Source of the DNA: Branchipolynoe longqiensis
Lineage: Eukaryota > Annelida > Polychaeta > Phyllodocida > Polynoidae
Direction of reading: 5' to 3'
DNA length: 64,000 nt
Assembly (NCBI GenBank): GCA_030323885.1
Contig: CM059189.1
Location: 50,193,661-50,257,660, forward strand
This document shows, in pieces, positions 10,775-20,035 of the stretch. How positions within the stretch are numbered: position 1 is the stretch's first letter; each line of letters opens with the position of its first letter. The notes below the pieces were generated by a model that was not told the origin of the DNA, did not search any database, and saw nothing but the letters and a program-made list of their open reading frames with translations. Position numbers and translations under genes: made by a program.

Positions 10775-11826
10775 ACCGAGATGGTCACTTGCACACCACA
10801 GATGACCTTGCAACCAGTTTTCTCCATTTGTCCCTGTTCTCCGCTACCCTCGAGTATTTTCCAAACTCCAGGTCTGTCGTTCCCTGATGTTGTTTTCTCA
10901 CCTCTTCCTTTGTCCGCCTTGCCGTCTTCCCCCTTTCACTATACCTTACAAGATGTTTTTTTTGCGAAGCCTGAGAAATGGGAAATATGACGATACAACT
11001 GTAGTTTGCATCTATTAACGATCATCAGGAAATCCTCATGTGGTCCAAATACCTGTTGGATCTTGGCACAGACTACCTCATTAGTAACCTGATCTTTGCC
11101 TGCGATATATAGTATCCCGCAGTAGCACCTCATTTCCATGGTTTGTGTTCTTGTTTGGAGCTCTGCTGTGAGCGTCCATGATTCACAAGCGTATGCAAAG
11201 ATGGACGTGAAAAGAGAGCGCGTCTGTCGTATCTTGGAGCTGAGAGAAATACTCTTGTCAATCCAAGCTGGTTTCAGCCTAGATAAAAGGTTCACCCGGT
11301 ACTTGTACTAGTACACAGGTGAATGACAACGTAGTCTAAATACGGGCGAAAATAACATTAGTATGGAACATGACCTAGAAACTGTGGCTCCAGTATCAAA
11401 TGGCTACCCATGTTATGCATATAGGCACAGAGTTGGTGAAATGGGAGAGAATGCAAAAAGACAAGATGGCGGCCACAGAACGCCGTCGATTTCACTTTTA
11501 AATTGCATTAAACTATATGTTTTATTATATTTTTCAACTCAAAGGTAGCGGGCTATCAATAAGACATATGTAAAGAATAAATGTTGCTTCTTAGATTGTT
11601 AAATTAGGCTCTCAATTCTTTGACCCGTTTTTTCGACAGCTTTTACATAGGGTTGGTTTGCACCCCTACTGCAGCAGTACGGGGTGAATCTTGTACCTAG
11701 TTTCAGCCTTGTCAACGCTACTGCTATCTGTCCCTTCCTAGAGAGTATCTCAGGCTTAGAACCCTCGTCAGTTATAACCGAGTGATGGTGTTTGAAGCTT
11801 GTGACTGTCACAGAGCCTCTGTCCAT
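10775..11826 (-). mobile_element. LINE RT C-terminus, split by a MITE
   Basis: On the minus strand, 11826-11709 encodes ITDEGSKPEILSR and ALTRLK, and 11270-10939 continues with DKSISLSSKIRQTRSL and YACESWTL. The decayed remainder extends to about 10775 (RDKWRKLV-like). This is the end of a LINE reverse transcriptase of a type common in invertebrates. Everything upstream is missing. Reading resumes correctly only if the 420-bp MITE at 11280-11699 and one copy of its 9-bp target duplication are skipped, which confirms the insertion. Confidence 0.8.
11280..11699. mobile_element. TIR element with 9-bp target duplication, copy 1
   Basis: Ends are TAGATAAAAGGTTCACCC and the inverse of TAGGTACAAGATTCACCCC, with about 50 bp of imperfect terminal inverted repeats. 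The 9-bp flanks 'gtttcagcc' (11271-11279 and 11700-11708) are identical. No ORF over 61 codons. The duplication length suits Mutator-like elements, although a 7- or 8-bp reading is possible because the terminal C and G are ambiguous. Copy 2 is at 31237-31655 in opposite orientation. Confidence 0.85.
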
Positions 11827-11999
11827 TCACTTTGATCTATCTGTTGATTCCAAATATAACAGCACAATTTAAATCGGTATTCACAGTCCTCATGCCTACC
11901 TGTTAGTTGGCAGAGTGGTCCGTACAATGCCAGGCATAATAAATCAACTGCTCCTTGCTAAGTTGTTCTTCGTGCATTTGAACCAGTCGCGGGCCTCGC

Positions 12000-12292
12000 A
12001 TGCTGGAGATTGGGAGCTCGGTTCCCGGTCGAGTCAAACCAATGACTTATCAAATTGATACTTGTCGCTTCCTAGCCTGGCGCTCAGCATTAATAATAGG
12101 ATAGAGCAAGGACTGGTTTGCTCAGTGTCAGGATAATGTGACTGAGTGGGAAATCGGGTCATGGCGGAGACAGCCTGATTTCCCAGTGGAGAAGCACTAT
12201 AAAGTTGCCATGTGTCCGCAATGTCACAAGTTGGTGTCCATCCTGATATAACCTTACATGTTGCAGGGACATAAAACTCCAACAACCAACCA
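12000..12292 (+). mobile_element. tRNA-derived SINE, partial head
   Basis: Box B side ('gggagctcggttcccggtcg'), body and tail ('aactccaacaaccaaccaa') are clear. Box A is not recognisable upstream. Confidence 0.75.
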
Positions 12293-12495
12293 ATCTAAAA
12301 ATGAAGTACACATGTAGTCCCTCCTCGCCACCCATCCCATCATCCCAAGTCACGTGCTCATATCCTCTGAGAGATCCGTGTCACTGTAATGTGATATGAT
12401 GGCTTCTTGACCTACAACGTAAACACAGTCGCACCTCTGATGCTCAGTGTAAATTTGCACTTCCAGATGGAAATCTAGATAGTTCCAAATGCACG

Positions 12496-12690
12496 ATTGG
12501 TTGGTTGGTTGTTGGAGTGTTACGTCCTTGCAACATCTAAGGCCATATCAGGACGGGTACCGACTTGTGAAGGTGCGCACACATGGCAACCTTTTAGTGC
12601 TGCCCACTGGGAAATCAGGCCGCTGACACCATGACCCGATCTCCCGCACGCGAAGCCGCGCTTTACCGATTCGGCTACCGCGCCCGATCC
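12496..12690 (-). mobile_element. tRNA-derived SINE with internal deletion
   Basis: The tail and tRNA-like head ('tttaccgattcggctaccgc' on plus) are both present, but about 140 bp of the body is missing. 'accatgacccgat' joins directly to 'ctcccgcacgcgaag'. Confidence 0.8.
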
Positions 12691-12711
12691 CTCATTCTTA
12701 TCTCAGCTTAA

Positions 12712-12830
12712 AGCTGCATATTCCGATAAAACATTACATTTTTAAAATAAATGAATAACCTAGATTTGGTGCTACATATCTAACTTAGATACTGGTGCAC
12801 TTATAAAATATGTTTTTTTTAATGTTGTGT
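12712..12830. mobile_element. TTAA-flanked MITE, left half only
   Basis: Begins AGCTGCATATTCCGAT after TTAA and shares 'acatatctaacttagatact' with the copies at 26577 and 63436. The right end is not present. Confidence 0.55.
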
Positions 12831-13224
12831 TATCTCCTCCCAACATCTACCGTCCATTAAACAGGTTTTGCTCCACAGTAGGTACATCAAGTACATTCTG
12901 TGTTTTTGTGGGATATGTTTTGAACTTACTACACCGCATCAACTGGGCCGGTGTCGTAGTTTGAAAGGGTACCCCTGTAAAATTCTCCGATTAAGTATAT
13001 ATTGAATAGCGAGATGGCTAAATAGGAGACAGTACTCCCTTTATAATGCTCACACCGGGGGAGGGAAACAATGCCCCTTTAAGCACAGTCCTTCCCCCTT
13101 ATCTCACCCAGCCACATGGTATCTGTCATGTTAGGTAATCCCACGATGGCCAGGTGGTGGCCAAAGCTGGGTGGGAGGGGGTGAGTCCTTAAACAGCCAA
13201 TGGTGAACTATGTTAGGGAGTGAT
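12831..13224. other. Unassigned; contains an orphan TIR-like motif
   Basis: 'ccggtgtcgtagtttgaaag' at about 12948 matches the terminus of the MITE at 4328 and, in inverse, a motif at 18841-18862. No paired end was found nearby. Confidence 0.35.
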
Positions 13225-13237
13225 CATGTGGGCTAGG

Positions 13238-13301
13238 TTTGTTGTTGTTTGTTTGTTGTTGTTTTACGTACTAGCAACATCTAAGGTCATATCAGGACGG
13301 C
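13238..13301 (-). mobile_element. SINE tail-only insertion with 13-bp target duplication
   Basis: Only the last 60 bp of the SINE is present (stem-loop plus tail). It is flanked by perfect copies of 'catgtgggctagg' at 13225-13237 and 13302-13314. This is the signature of target-primed reverse transcription that stopped soon after the tail. Confidence 0.85.
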
Positions 13302-13554
13302 CATGTGGGCTAGGAGTGACTGGTCTGCATGAGTGTAAGAGCCAATAAGAATGTCTATAACATCCACTGTTGTATGTATCTGAAAACATATATATACTGA
13401 ATAAAACTAAGCAATCAGTGTCTTATCTAACTACACTTCTGCTGGTGCTGAACTCGGATCGCGTATTGTGTCCTGTGTGTCTCTACTATGGGGTAAGCTC
13501 TGGCATATAATTTATCTAATACGGATATAAAAAGGGGGAACTTTGAATCGTACG

Positions 13555-13955
13555 CCTTATGCAGGATATTATGCCTGATGCAGGATATAATGCTAGGTAC
13601 ACACCTACCGTTTACGACTCGCGCACTAAAACTCGCGACCCGACCCGACCCGCTTAAAACTGAAAATGGGCCGATTCATTTTTCGAATCGCGAATCGCAA
13701 TCGTAAGGAAGCACTTTTAGCCCTAAAATTGAGTTTTAAGTCACGAATCGCAATCGGTAGGTGTGCTAGGGGAGTGCACACCTCAAGACTTTTTGGCAAT
13801 TTTAGATCAAATACGGTAGGTGGGTGCGGAAAAACGGTAGGTGTGTACCTAGCATTAGCCTTATGCAGGGTATTATGCCTTATGCAGGATATTATGCCTT
13901 ATGCAGGATATTATGCCTTATGCAGGATACTACGCCTTATGCAGGATATTAGGGC
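13555..13955. repeat. 19-bp tandem repeat split by a MITE
   Basis: Units of 'gccttatgcaggatattat' occur on the left (13555-13590) and right (13855-13955) of the TIR element at 13591-13854. About seven units in total. Confidence 0.8.
13591..13854. mobile_element. MITE with perfect 23-bp TIRs
   Basis: Left end 'tgctaggtacacacctaccg' plus ttt (13591-13613) is the exact inverse of 13832-13854. Flanks are TAA on the left and TTA on the right, so the inverted repeat may extend by three bases. The interior has 'acccgacccgacccg' and repeats of 'cgaatcgcaatcg'. No ORF of its own. Confidence 0.85.
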
Positions 13956-13974
13956 AGTCTAGCCTTGTTGAGCA

Positions 13975-14290
13975 GTGCAGCTAATAACATCAGAGAACAT
14001 AATGAAAGTAACCATAGCCCTCGTTCACCACCTGACTGGATCGGCCATCAATAGCATTCAAACACCTGCATATAAGGCGGGGGCCTGCATATAGTAAAGA
14101 CGGGATTTCATACCCAGCTTAAAACTGTTTTTTTCGCAAAGTCAAATGGCAAGCCTGAAATCTTATCTGAATTTCTGGCTGCTCTCTGGAAATCTAGGGC
14201 GAGACAAGCAAAGATTCCTTCAGGAATCATTGTAGTGAATATTTTATGCTTGATAGTATATATTATCCTAAGGCATTGATAGTATATTAT
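13975..14290. other. No recognisable feature
   Basis: Unique-looking sequence immediately outside the B2 repeat of the DIRS/Ngaro-like element. Confidence 0.4.
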
Positions 14291-14356
14291 TATTCATTAC
14301 ACATAACAGGATACAGGACTGGATTGAGTAGGTACTCTGGCTGGCCACAAAAGACC
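14291..14356 (-). repeat. DIRS/Ngaro repeat B2
   Basis: 66 bp beginning 'tattcattacacataacagg' and ending in 'ccacaaaagacc', nearly identical to 14727-14792. It marks the outer 3' end of the element. Confidence 0.85.
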
Positions 14357-14630
14357 TACCGTTTATTAAACATCATAGCATAAAGAACATAACATCATAG
14401 CATAAGAAGATAGAGAAGATAAAAAGACACTTGAAATAAAGAACTTAAACTAACCTAAAGCTAGAAATCGGATTCAAATGGGCAGAACACAGGACTAGCC
14501 GTTGGGGGAGGTCGGCCACGCATGCGCCTGGCACCTTAGTGAGTAGACTTGCCCCAGCCCCCCCACGGGAGCTGGAGGGTAGCATGCCTGATGGGGGAGG
14601 CTAGACTTGCCACCGGCCTCCCCCTGAGAG

Positions 14631-14723
14631 TGGGGGTAGCGGGTTCGAATCCCGCACCAACACAACATAGAAAAAGGAGGGTTCCATCACAATAATATTT
14701 GTATAAGGTTTTATACCACACAT
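14631..14723 (-). repeat. DIRS/Ngaro repeat A2
   Basis: 93 bp almost identical to A1 (18623-18715). It includes the 17-bp palindrome 'gcgggttcgaatcccgc' (14639-14655), which looks like a tRNA T-arm with a box B. Confidence 0.85.
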
Positions 14724-14726
14724 TAA

Positions 14727-14792
14727 TATTCATTACACATAACAGGATACATGACTGGATTGAGTAGGTACTCTGGCTGGCCACAAAAGACC
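14727..14792 (-). repeat. DIRS/Ngaro repeat B1
   Basis: Directly adjoins A2, as expected for the internal B1-A2 junction, and lies 44 bp downstream of the recombinase stop codon. Confidence 0.85.
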
Positions 14793-14836
14793 CAAATCAG
14801 CCCCAACCAGAGGAGCTAAGCGGGAGGCTGGGGAAG

Positions 14837-15823
14837 TCAGTTTAGCATGCCCAGGATCACGGCCACTCGCATGTCCAGTGTCAGGCGCTCCACCAGCGAC
14901 GCCTTCAGGTATTGACGGACACAATCCGATTGCCAATCGCCTCTCTCCTTGATCTCTTCCTCCGAAGCCCCAGATAGGCGGAGGAAAGTCGCCCCACCCC
15001 GCCTGAGACTATGAGACGAGAATTCAGACGGAGGTAGACCAGCCGCAGTACATGCCGCCTTCAGTACTGCGGTATAGTAAGCATATGTCAGTGGGACGGA
15101 GTGTCCTGCTCTAGGTATCCTAAATACCTCCGCATCCCGCGGGGCTGGGCATTGTTGCAAATGTCTCTTAACCCAAAAAAACGTGCATAATTCTCTGTTC
15201 GCAACCGGGATTTTATGGACCCGTTCTCTGAACTGATTCGTCTTAGATTTTCGCACAGAAACAAGCATCCCCCAGGGGTAGAACTCCAGATCCTGCCGGA
15301 GAAGGGCAGCGTCTGAATTTGTGATGTGTGCTTTGCGTAGTAGCGCTCTGAAAGAGAGCAACATGGCTGCCCTGACTGCTGTATGGCCCCTGGTAGGGAA
15401 CAAGGCCGCAAACAATTTTAGTAACTCATACGGCAGGATTGGTGCTGCTTGCTTCACCTCATCACCGTTTAACCTGCGGATGCCCGCCAAACATTTCTTT
15501 ATATAGTGATCAGAATAGTTTATCGGTGGACAACCTAAATCGTTCAGGTGATTGTTCAGGCCGCTGAGGTAATTCCTAATGGATGAATAGCATAGCCTAC
15601 GCACTAGATATGACATATATAGACATACTTGGTCGGAATCACAGGGGTAAGGGGATACCTGGCCCGCGAACACTTCGCAGAAGGCGATATAGGAATTCAC
15701 CTGTACAGACCGAACCGCAAGAGTCAAACTGGCGTAGTGATGTCTGTCGTAGTTACCACGCTCCTCCAGGAGTTTGTTCCAATCTGAAGCAAGATTTAAC
15801 AGCTGAATAATTTGTGACAACAC
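14837..15823 (-). CDS. Tyrosine recombinase of the DIRS/Ngaro-like element
   Basis: An open frame of 328 codons. It would cut and join the circular cDNA to integrate it into the chromosome. The C-terminal half has the catalytic pattern of tyrosine recombinases: an Arg in LLSFRALLRKAHIT, the H-x-x-R box HSLRRGGATFLRLSG near residue 269, then RGDWQSDCVRQYLKAS with the Trp/His-position residue and the nucleophilic Tyr near residue 305. The N-terminal part (about residues 15-140) looks like the helical core-binding domain. The frame overlaps the RT frame by 28 bases, so it is probably made by reinitiation or frameshift. No stop or frameshift is seen, so it may be functional. The start Met is uncertain because the overlap leaves several options. 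Confidence 0.9.
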   Translation of the reverse strand: MLSQIIQLLNLASDWNKLLEERGNYDRHHYASLTLAVRSVQVNSYIAFCEVFAGQVSPYPCDSDQVCLYMSYLVRRLCYSSIRNYLSGLNNHLNDLGCPPINYSDHYIKKCLAGIRRLNGDEVKQAAPILPYELLKLFAALFPTRGHTAVRAAMLLSFRALLRKAHITNSDAALLRQDLEFYPWGMLVSVRKSKTNQFRERVHKIPVANRELCTFFWVKRHLQQCPAPRDAEVFRIPRAGHSVPLTYAYYTAVLKAACTAAGLPPSEFSSHSLRRGGATFLRLSGASEEEIKERGDWQSDCVRQYLKASLVERLTLDMRVAVILGMLN

Positions 15824-17568
15824 ATTGCATCAACTTGATCGGCATCTCTGATGCGTGCAATACTCTGAAACTTATCCAGACGACTTAGGCTGTCACTTAT
15901 CACATTATACTTGGTGTTCACATATACCGATTGTACGTCAAAATTAAAAGTAATAGAAGCCCAAAATATCAGGCGCAACCAGGTCATCGTAATTTTGTTT
16001 TTACTCCGGCCTGAGTTTAAGGCAGCCATCACCTGCGTATTGTCGGTGACAAAGACCACAGTCCGATTCCTCCATGTCTCCCCCCAGCGCCTCACGCCCA
16101 CCAACACGGGCCACATTTCCAAGACATTTATGTTGTCTGACCTACACCCCACATCATCCGCGCAGACAAAATGATGGCCCAACCATTCTCTTAGCTCATT
16201 GGCCGCCTTAAAATCAAAGGCGCCAGCCACCCATTCCTCACCATGCAACGCTCCAAACCCGAATTTGGAGGAATCGCTGTAGACCGAGATTACAGGGTCT
16301 GCCGAGGGGATGATACTCGCTTTCCCGTTGAAAGTGGATGCAAATTCTAGCCACCATTTCAGGTCCAACCTGAAGTCCTCATTTAGTCTGACCTTATGGG
16401 TGGCTTTCTTAGCAGAGGCTATCAAGTCGTAGACTCTCCTCGAAAAGGTCCTACCACCATGCACCACTTTACAGCAGTGTGCTAGGACCCCCCCAAGGCC
16501 TTCCAACTCCAGCCTCGTCGCCTTCCTTTTTTGCAAGAACCAGTTTAGTTGCGATACTAACTTAGCCAACTTGTCCTCTGGGAGACGCAATTCCATAGCT
16601 AAAGAGTCTATATCTATCCCCAGGAATCTGGTTATTTGAGCAGGAGGTGTTAGTTTCCGGAAACTTACATAAAACCCCATCCGTCTTAGGATAGCTACCA
16701 GGGCCCGCTGCGCCTCAATACAGCCTTGTATAGTACGACTGACGACACAAAAGTCGTCTAGGTAATTTACACATTCTTCATAACCCTCCCGGACCATGCA
16801 ACGGACAATGAAATCACTGATCTTTGAGAATACAAAAGGGCTACTGCTGAGCCCCATGCACAAGCGATTGTCTCGGAGATTTACCAGACCCTCGCCAAAG
16901 TCCCAGCTTAAGCCCTGGCGTTCCCTGCTGAATGGGTGAATATTGACTGCCCTATAGGCGTTGGATATATCTATTGTTGACATATAGTCCCCCCGTTGCA
17001 GCAACTGTGTGACATTCTCGACAGAATTATAGCTAAAATTTGCTCTGCAGGCCCTGGTGTGGTCGTTCACACAGAACCCAGTTGGGCTAGAGCAATCCAC
17101 GATCGCCCTAAAATAATCGTGCCCCTTTGGCACGGCCCCCATCAGGTGGACACACAAACACGGCTCATCTACTCTGGACACCAGGCCTGCAGATATCTCG
17201 AGCCGTAGCCTATCACTCATCAACTCACCAGTAGTATCATTTGTTATAGATGAGTAGTTACCTTGAAAGTAAGAACTAACACAATCCGGGTCGATTACCC
17301 GGTAACCAAAACATGAACCCCTGAGGATGTACTCCCAGTCGGGATCCGTGTCACCTCGGCACATCACCTCAGCATAGATATGACACGGCTTTAACTGTGC
17401 GCAGGCACCACCAATTTCATGTTTGCATTCACAGGTGCCTTGCAAACAACTAGCGAAAACGTTAATACATTTTTCAGAACAGTTATCACCATACTGGTCC
17501 AAAACCCACAAAGTACAGTGCCGGTCATCTTCCAGCGGGTCTGCCTTATCCGGCCCGATCACCCTCAA
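15796..17568 (-). CDS. Reverse transcriptase-RNase H of the DIRS/Ngaro-like element
   Basis: 590 codons with no break. The RT domain spans roughly residues 125-345. It shows DYMSTIDISNAYRAV (first catalytic Asp), MGLSSSPFVFSKISD and YLDDFCVVS near residue 268 (catalytic YxDD). RNase H follows from about residue 430, with YSDSSKFGFGA, NVLEMWPVLV, VTDNTQVMAAL and ISDSLSRL supplying the D-E-D-D set. No integrase or endonuclease is present, which fits the separate tyrosine recombinase. The N-terminal 110 residues contain a Cys-rich segment (CTLWVLDQYGDNCSEKC) that I do not recognise. The ORF begins where the upstream 167-codon frame ends, so the N-terminus may be translated differently from this Met. 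Confidence 0.92.
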   Translation of the reverse strand: MRVIGPDKADPLEDDRHCTLWVLDQYGDNCSEKCINVFASCLQGTCECKHEIGGACAQLKPCHIYAEVMCRGDTDPDWEYILRGSCFGYRVIDPDCVSSYFQGNYSSITNDTTGELMSDRLRLEISAGLVSRVDEPCLCVHLMGAVPKGHDYFRAIVDCSSPTGFCVNDHTRACRANFSYNSVENVTQLLQRGDYMSTIDISNAYRAVNIHPFSRERQGLSWDFGEGLVNLRDNRLCMGLSSSPFVFSKISDFIVRCMVREGYEECVNYLDDFCVVSRTIQGCIEAQRALVAILRRMGFYVSFRKLTPPAQITRFLGIDIDSLAMELRLPEDKLAKLVSQLNWFLQKRKATRLELEGLGGVLAHCCKVVHGGRTFSRRVYDLIASAKKATHKVRLNEDFRLDLKWWLEFASTFNGKASIIPSADPVISVYSDSSKFGFGALHGEEWVAGAFDFKAANELREWLGHHFVCADDVGCRSDNINVLEMWPVLVGVRRWGETWRNRTVVFVTDNTQVMAALNSGRSKNKITMTWLRLIFWASITFNFDVQSVYVNTKYNVISDSLSRLDKFQSIARIRDADQVDAMCCHKLFSC

Positions 17569-18072
17569 CTAGTTGGCACTACCATTGTTCACGCCCGGCG
17601 AAGCCAAACCCGCCAGCTTGACCATTGCGTCATCAGTGTTTGATGGTGGAGGCCTAGCAAAGCCCACCTCTACCTCGCCCTGCGGCTTGCCCCGCACACC
17701 TAGACCGGCGGCATTGTCCGCACTGAGTGCATCTATATAATTACTGCTTGTGTTCACAACTTCCACCGAATCTAAGGCACAAAGCATCGGGTCAATTTTC
17801 AATACAGCATCAGCACTAGAGTCATTGTCCGCGCCACGAGCAACATCAATGATATTTGAACCACAACAATTTGTAATATCTGCAACACACATATTTAACG
17901 ATACATCAAGGAAAGGAGGAGAAACTTGTATTACACAGTCGGCGTCACCACACACCGCAACATCTACGGTACTAGGGGCCAGGCGCGGCACACCTTGGGC
18001 GCCATTTTGAAAGCCCACATTTTTGGCGCGACATTCAAAACCAACTAGGTCAACGATCCCTGCTGAAACCAC
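17569..18072 (-). CDS. Unrecognised 167-codon frame upstream of RT
   Basis: Open frame between the gag-like zinc-finger segment and RT on the same strand. It is low in recognisable motifs: it is Asp/Val/Ser-rich, with several repeats of short hydrophobic plus Asp runs, and has no zinc finger. It probably belongs to the element, as a linker or N-terminal part of the polyprotein in another frame, or as a decayed part of gag. The frame boundaries abut on both sides, which suggests frameshifts within an originally longer ORF. Confidence 0.5.
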   Translation of the reverse strand: MVSAGIVDLVGFECRAKNVGFQNGAQGVPRLAPSTVDVAVCGDADCVIQVSPPFLDVSLNMCVADITNCCGSNIIDVARGADNDSSADAVLKIDPMLCALDSVEVVNTSSNYIDALSADNAAGLGVRGKPQGEVEVGFARPPPSNTDDAMVKLAGLASPGVNNGSAN

Positions 18073-18093
18073 CTGTCCAAGAGCACAACCAAG

Positions 18094-18444
18094 TCAATTT
18101 TTCTTATTTTTGCACTCATTAATCGGGTGTGAACCAGATTTACAGCTGAGGCACTTGTGTTCATATTCACATCGGCATACACCACAACCATCTTTGTTGT
18201 AATTGTACGCATAGCAAATTTTTCGGGAGTTGTCATAACTCTTAGCAGTGTAGCCCGATCGCGCAGCCCTACGTGCGTCCTTGCTGCTCCGAGTGTTTTC
18301 TAAATTAAAATATAGCAATGACAATTCATGATCTCCCATCGTGAAGGCCTTCAGCCCATTCTCTTTCACCTTGTCTCTGATAGCTTTGTCATAACCCCGA
18401 TACGCCTGATCAGTATAAGTCGACGTAGAGGCATGCATGCACAT
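18094..18444 (-). CDS. Gag-like zinc-finger fragment of the DIRS/Ngaro-like element
   Basis: 116 codons. Near the C-terminus it has a CCCH-like finger (CYAYNYNKDGC...C...H) running into a CCHC-like knuckle (KCLSCKSGSHPINEC). That is the nucleic-acid-binding pair seen at the C-terminus of DIRS/Ngaro ORF1 proteins. The usual N-terminal region of several hundred residues is missing, since A1 begins about 180 bp upstream, so this copy appears to have lost most of gag. Whether the Met at 18444 is a real start is doubtful. Confidence 0.7.
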   Translation of the reverse strand: MCMHASTSTYTDQAYRGYDKAIRDKVKENGLKAFTMGDHELSLLYFNLENTRSSKDARRAARSGYTAKSYDNSRKICYAYNYNKDGCGVCRCEYEHKCLSCKSGSHPINECKNKKN

Positions 18445-18622
18445 GTAAGCAACATGGCCGATATAGCGTATGAGATCGTTTCCCGCGCTTCATGCCCCAT
18501 ATTAGGGCCGTGTAAACCAGCTCCATTACACTAAGTTTTTTTAATCGCTTCTCATTCATTGTGTATTTGTTCAACGCAAACTTACTGCGCTTGCGCCTTC
18601 TCCTTCTCCTCCGTCCCGAGCG

Positions 18623-18715
18623 TGGGGGTAGCGGGTTCGAATCCCGCACCAACACAACATAGAAAAAGGAGGGTTCCATCACAATAATATTTCTATAAGG
18701 TTTTATACCACACAT
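18623..18715 (-). repeat. DIRS/Ngaro repeat A1
   Basis: 5' terminal repeat in coding direction, matching A2 with one clear mismatch (ttctataagg against ttgtataagg). It carries the same T-arm-like palindrome, at 18630-18646. Confidence 0.85.
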
Positions 18716-19330
18716 ATTATCCTCTGCACTAACAAGTTACCAAGAAATTAACAAGTCATTAAAACATGGGTACAATCTCAATCAGGCAGAAATGCATGCT
18801 CATGCGCATTGCTAAAAAAACAACCATTTTAAACTGGGCACCCTTTTAAACTGCGACACCGGGCACCCGCGTACGCCAGGGCAGTCAAACGGGGTCAGCT
18901 CGACTTGACACCGGAAGCTTGCCCAGAGTGTAAATCGAGTCAAGGTGCATTGTGGGGGTTGACCATTAACACTGACGAGTTGTGGAGGTGAGACGCCCAC
19001 TGTGTGGGGGGAGGGGGGCTGGTGATGGGGGGGGGGGGGGGGGGGGGGGGGGGTAGAGGAGGCGGGGGGAGAGGGGGAGAGGGATGATGGAGTGGAGAGG
19101 GGGCTGAGGGAGGGGGATGGGAGGAGGGGGAGGGAGGGGGGGTTCCAAGCAAATAGAATCCCCCCTGGATTTACAATAGACTACATCGCCATTCCAGCGA
19201 CGCAGTACATTCTGGGATACGTGGAAGAAAAACAAAACCGTGAGAAACACATGGCACATGCTAATACACTGGGTGCAGCTATGACATGTGCTAATTCCAG
19301 TGCATCTCAGCTCTTGTTTGAAACATAGAA
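18716..19330. repeat. Region with poly-G tract and GGGGA-rich block
   Basis: 18841-18869 holds an orphan TIR-like motif in inverse ('ttttaaactgcgacaccggg'). 19005-19145 is G-rich with an uninterrupted G run at about 19027-19052. No coding feature. Confidence 0.6.
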
Positions 19331-19850
19331 TACCAACTAAAAAAATATATATAATAAATTAAGATATTAATCTTGTATCCAGCATTGCATTTACATCAAT
19401 ATAATCAGCACATCTCATGCAATGTGCATTTAGATTTAGACAAATCTGGGCCCTCAGAGTAGTGTTGGAGCCATAGCCAGAGTCAGTTTTACTTATTTTA
19501 TTCATGTTTTTATTTATATCCTATGGTTAATGACATACATAGAACTAGAAAATGAGTAGGGGTAATCAGATATTGGTTATATATTTCTTTGAAATAAGTT
19601 TTTGTTCACACATTTGGCATTTTAATATTTAGAACAAGAATGACTTACGTCTAGTCAATGGTGATGTAAATATCAGCCTGTAATGTGACTGAAATTGTAT
19701 GTTTCTTGGCTCAGAATGCTTAAATATGGAGAGTTGTGTCTTAAACTTATCATTATATTATTATATTGCATCCATCCATCCATGTTTGTGCCAAATTGTT
19801 ATATATTTTTTATTAATTTTAAATAAAATTGAAGTTTTTCCCTACGCGTA
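19331..19850. other. AT-rich stretch without feature
   Basis: No ORF of note, no array and no inverted repeat seen. Confidence 0.45.
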
Positions 19851-20035
19851 TCGGCAAACTCAATGGCCGTATGCCTTTGCTTTGTGGCCAGCGCCGTTTT
19901 CCGCGCATGCGCAGTCGGAACGGTGATCTCGTGTATTGCTTCCCATCCTCCCACTCCCCCTCCGTTCCCCCTGCCCCTCCCCCCTCCGCTCCCCCTGCCC
20001 CCCCCCTCCCCCTCCGCCCCCCCTCTCCCACAGAA

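Larger units (their letters stand above)
14291..18715 (-). mobile_element. DIRS/Ngaro-like tyrosine-recombinase retrotransposon
   Basis: In coding (minus) direction the order is repeat A1 (18715-18623), gag-like zinc-finger fragment, a 167-codon frame, RT-RNase H, tyrosine recombinase, repeat B1 (14792-14727), A2 (14723-14631), spacer, B2 (14356-14291). This A1-ORFs-B1-A2-B2 arrangement of split direct repeats is characteristic of Ngaro-type elements. The A copies differ at about one base over 93 bp and the B copies are similarly close, so the insertion is recent. Such elements move through a circular intermediate that the recombinase integrates without target duplication. The gag region seems short, so the copy may not be fully autonomous. 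Confidence 0.9.

Noticed and set aside
13200..13500. Solo LTR (TATA-like and AATAAA-like motifs before 13410)
   Set aside because: No paired copy and no TG...CA ends with a target duplication could be found in the window.
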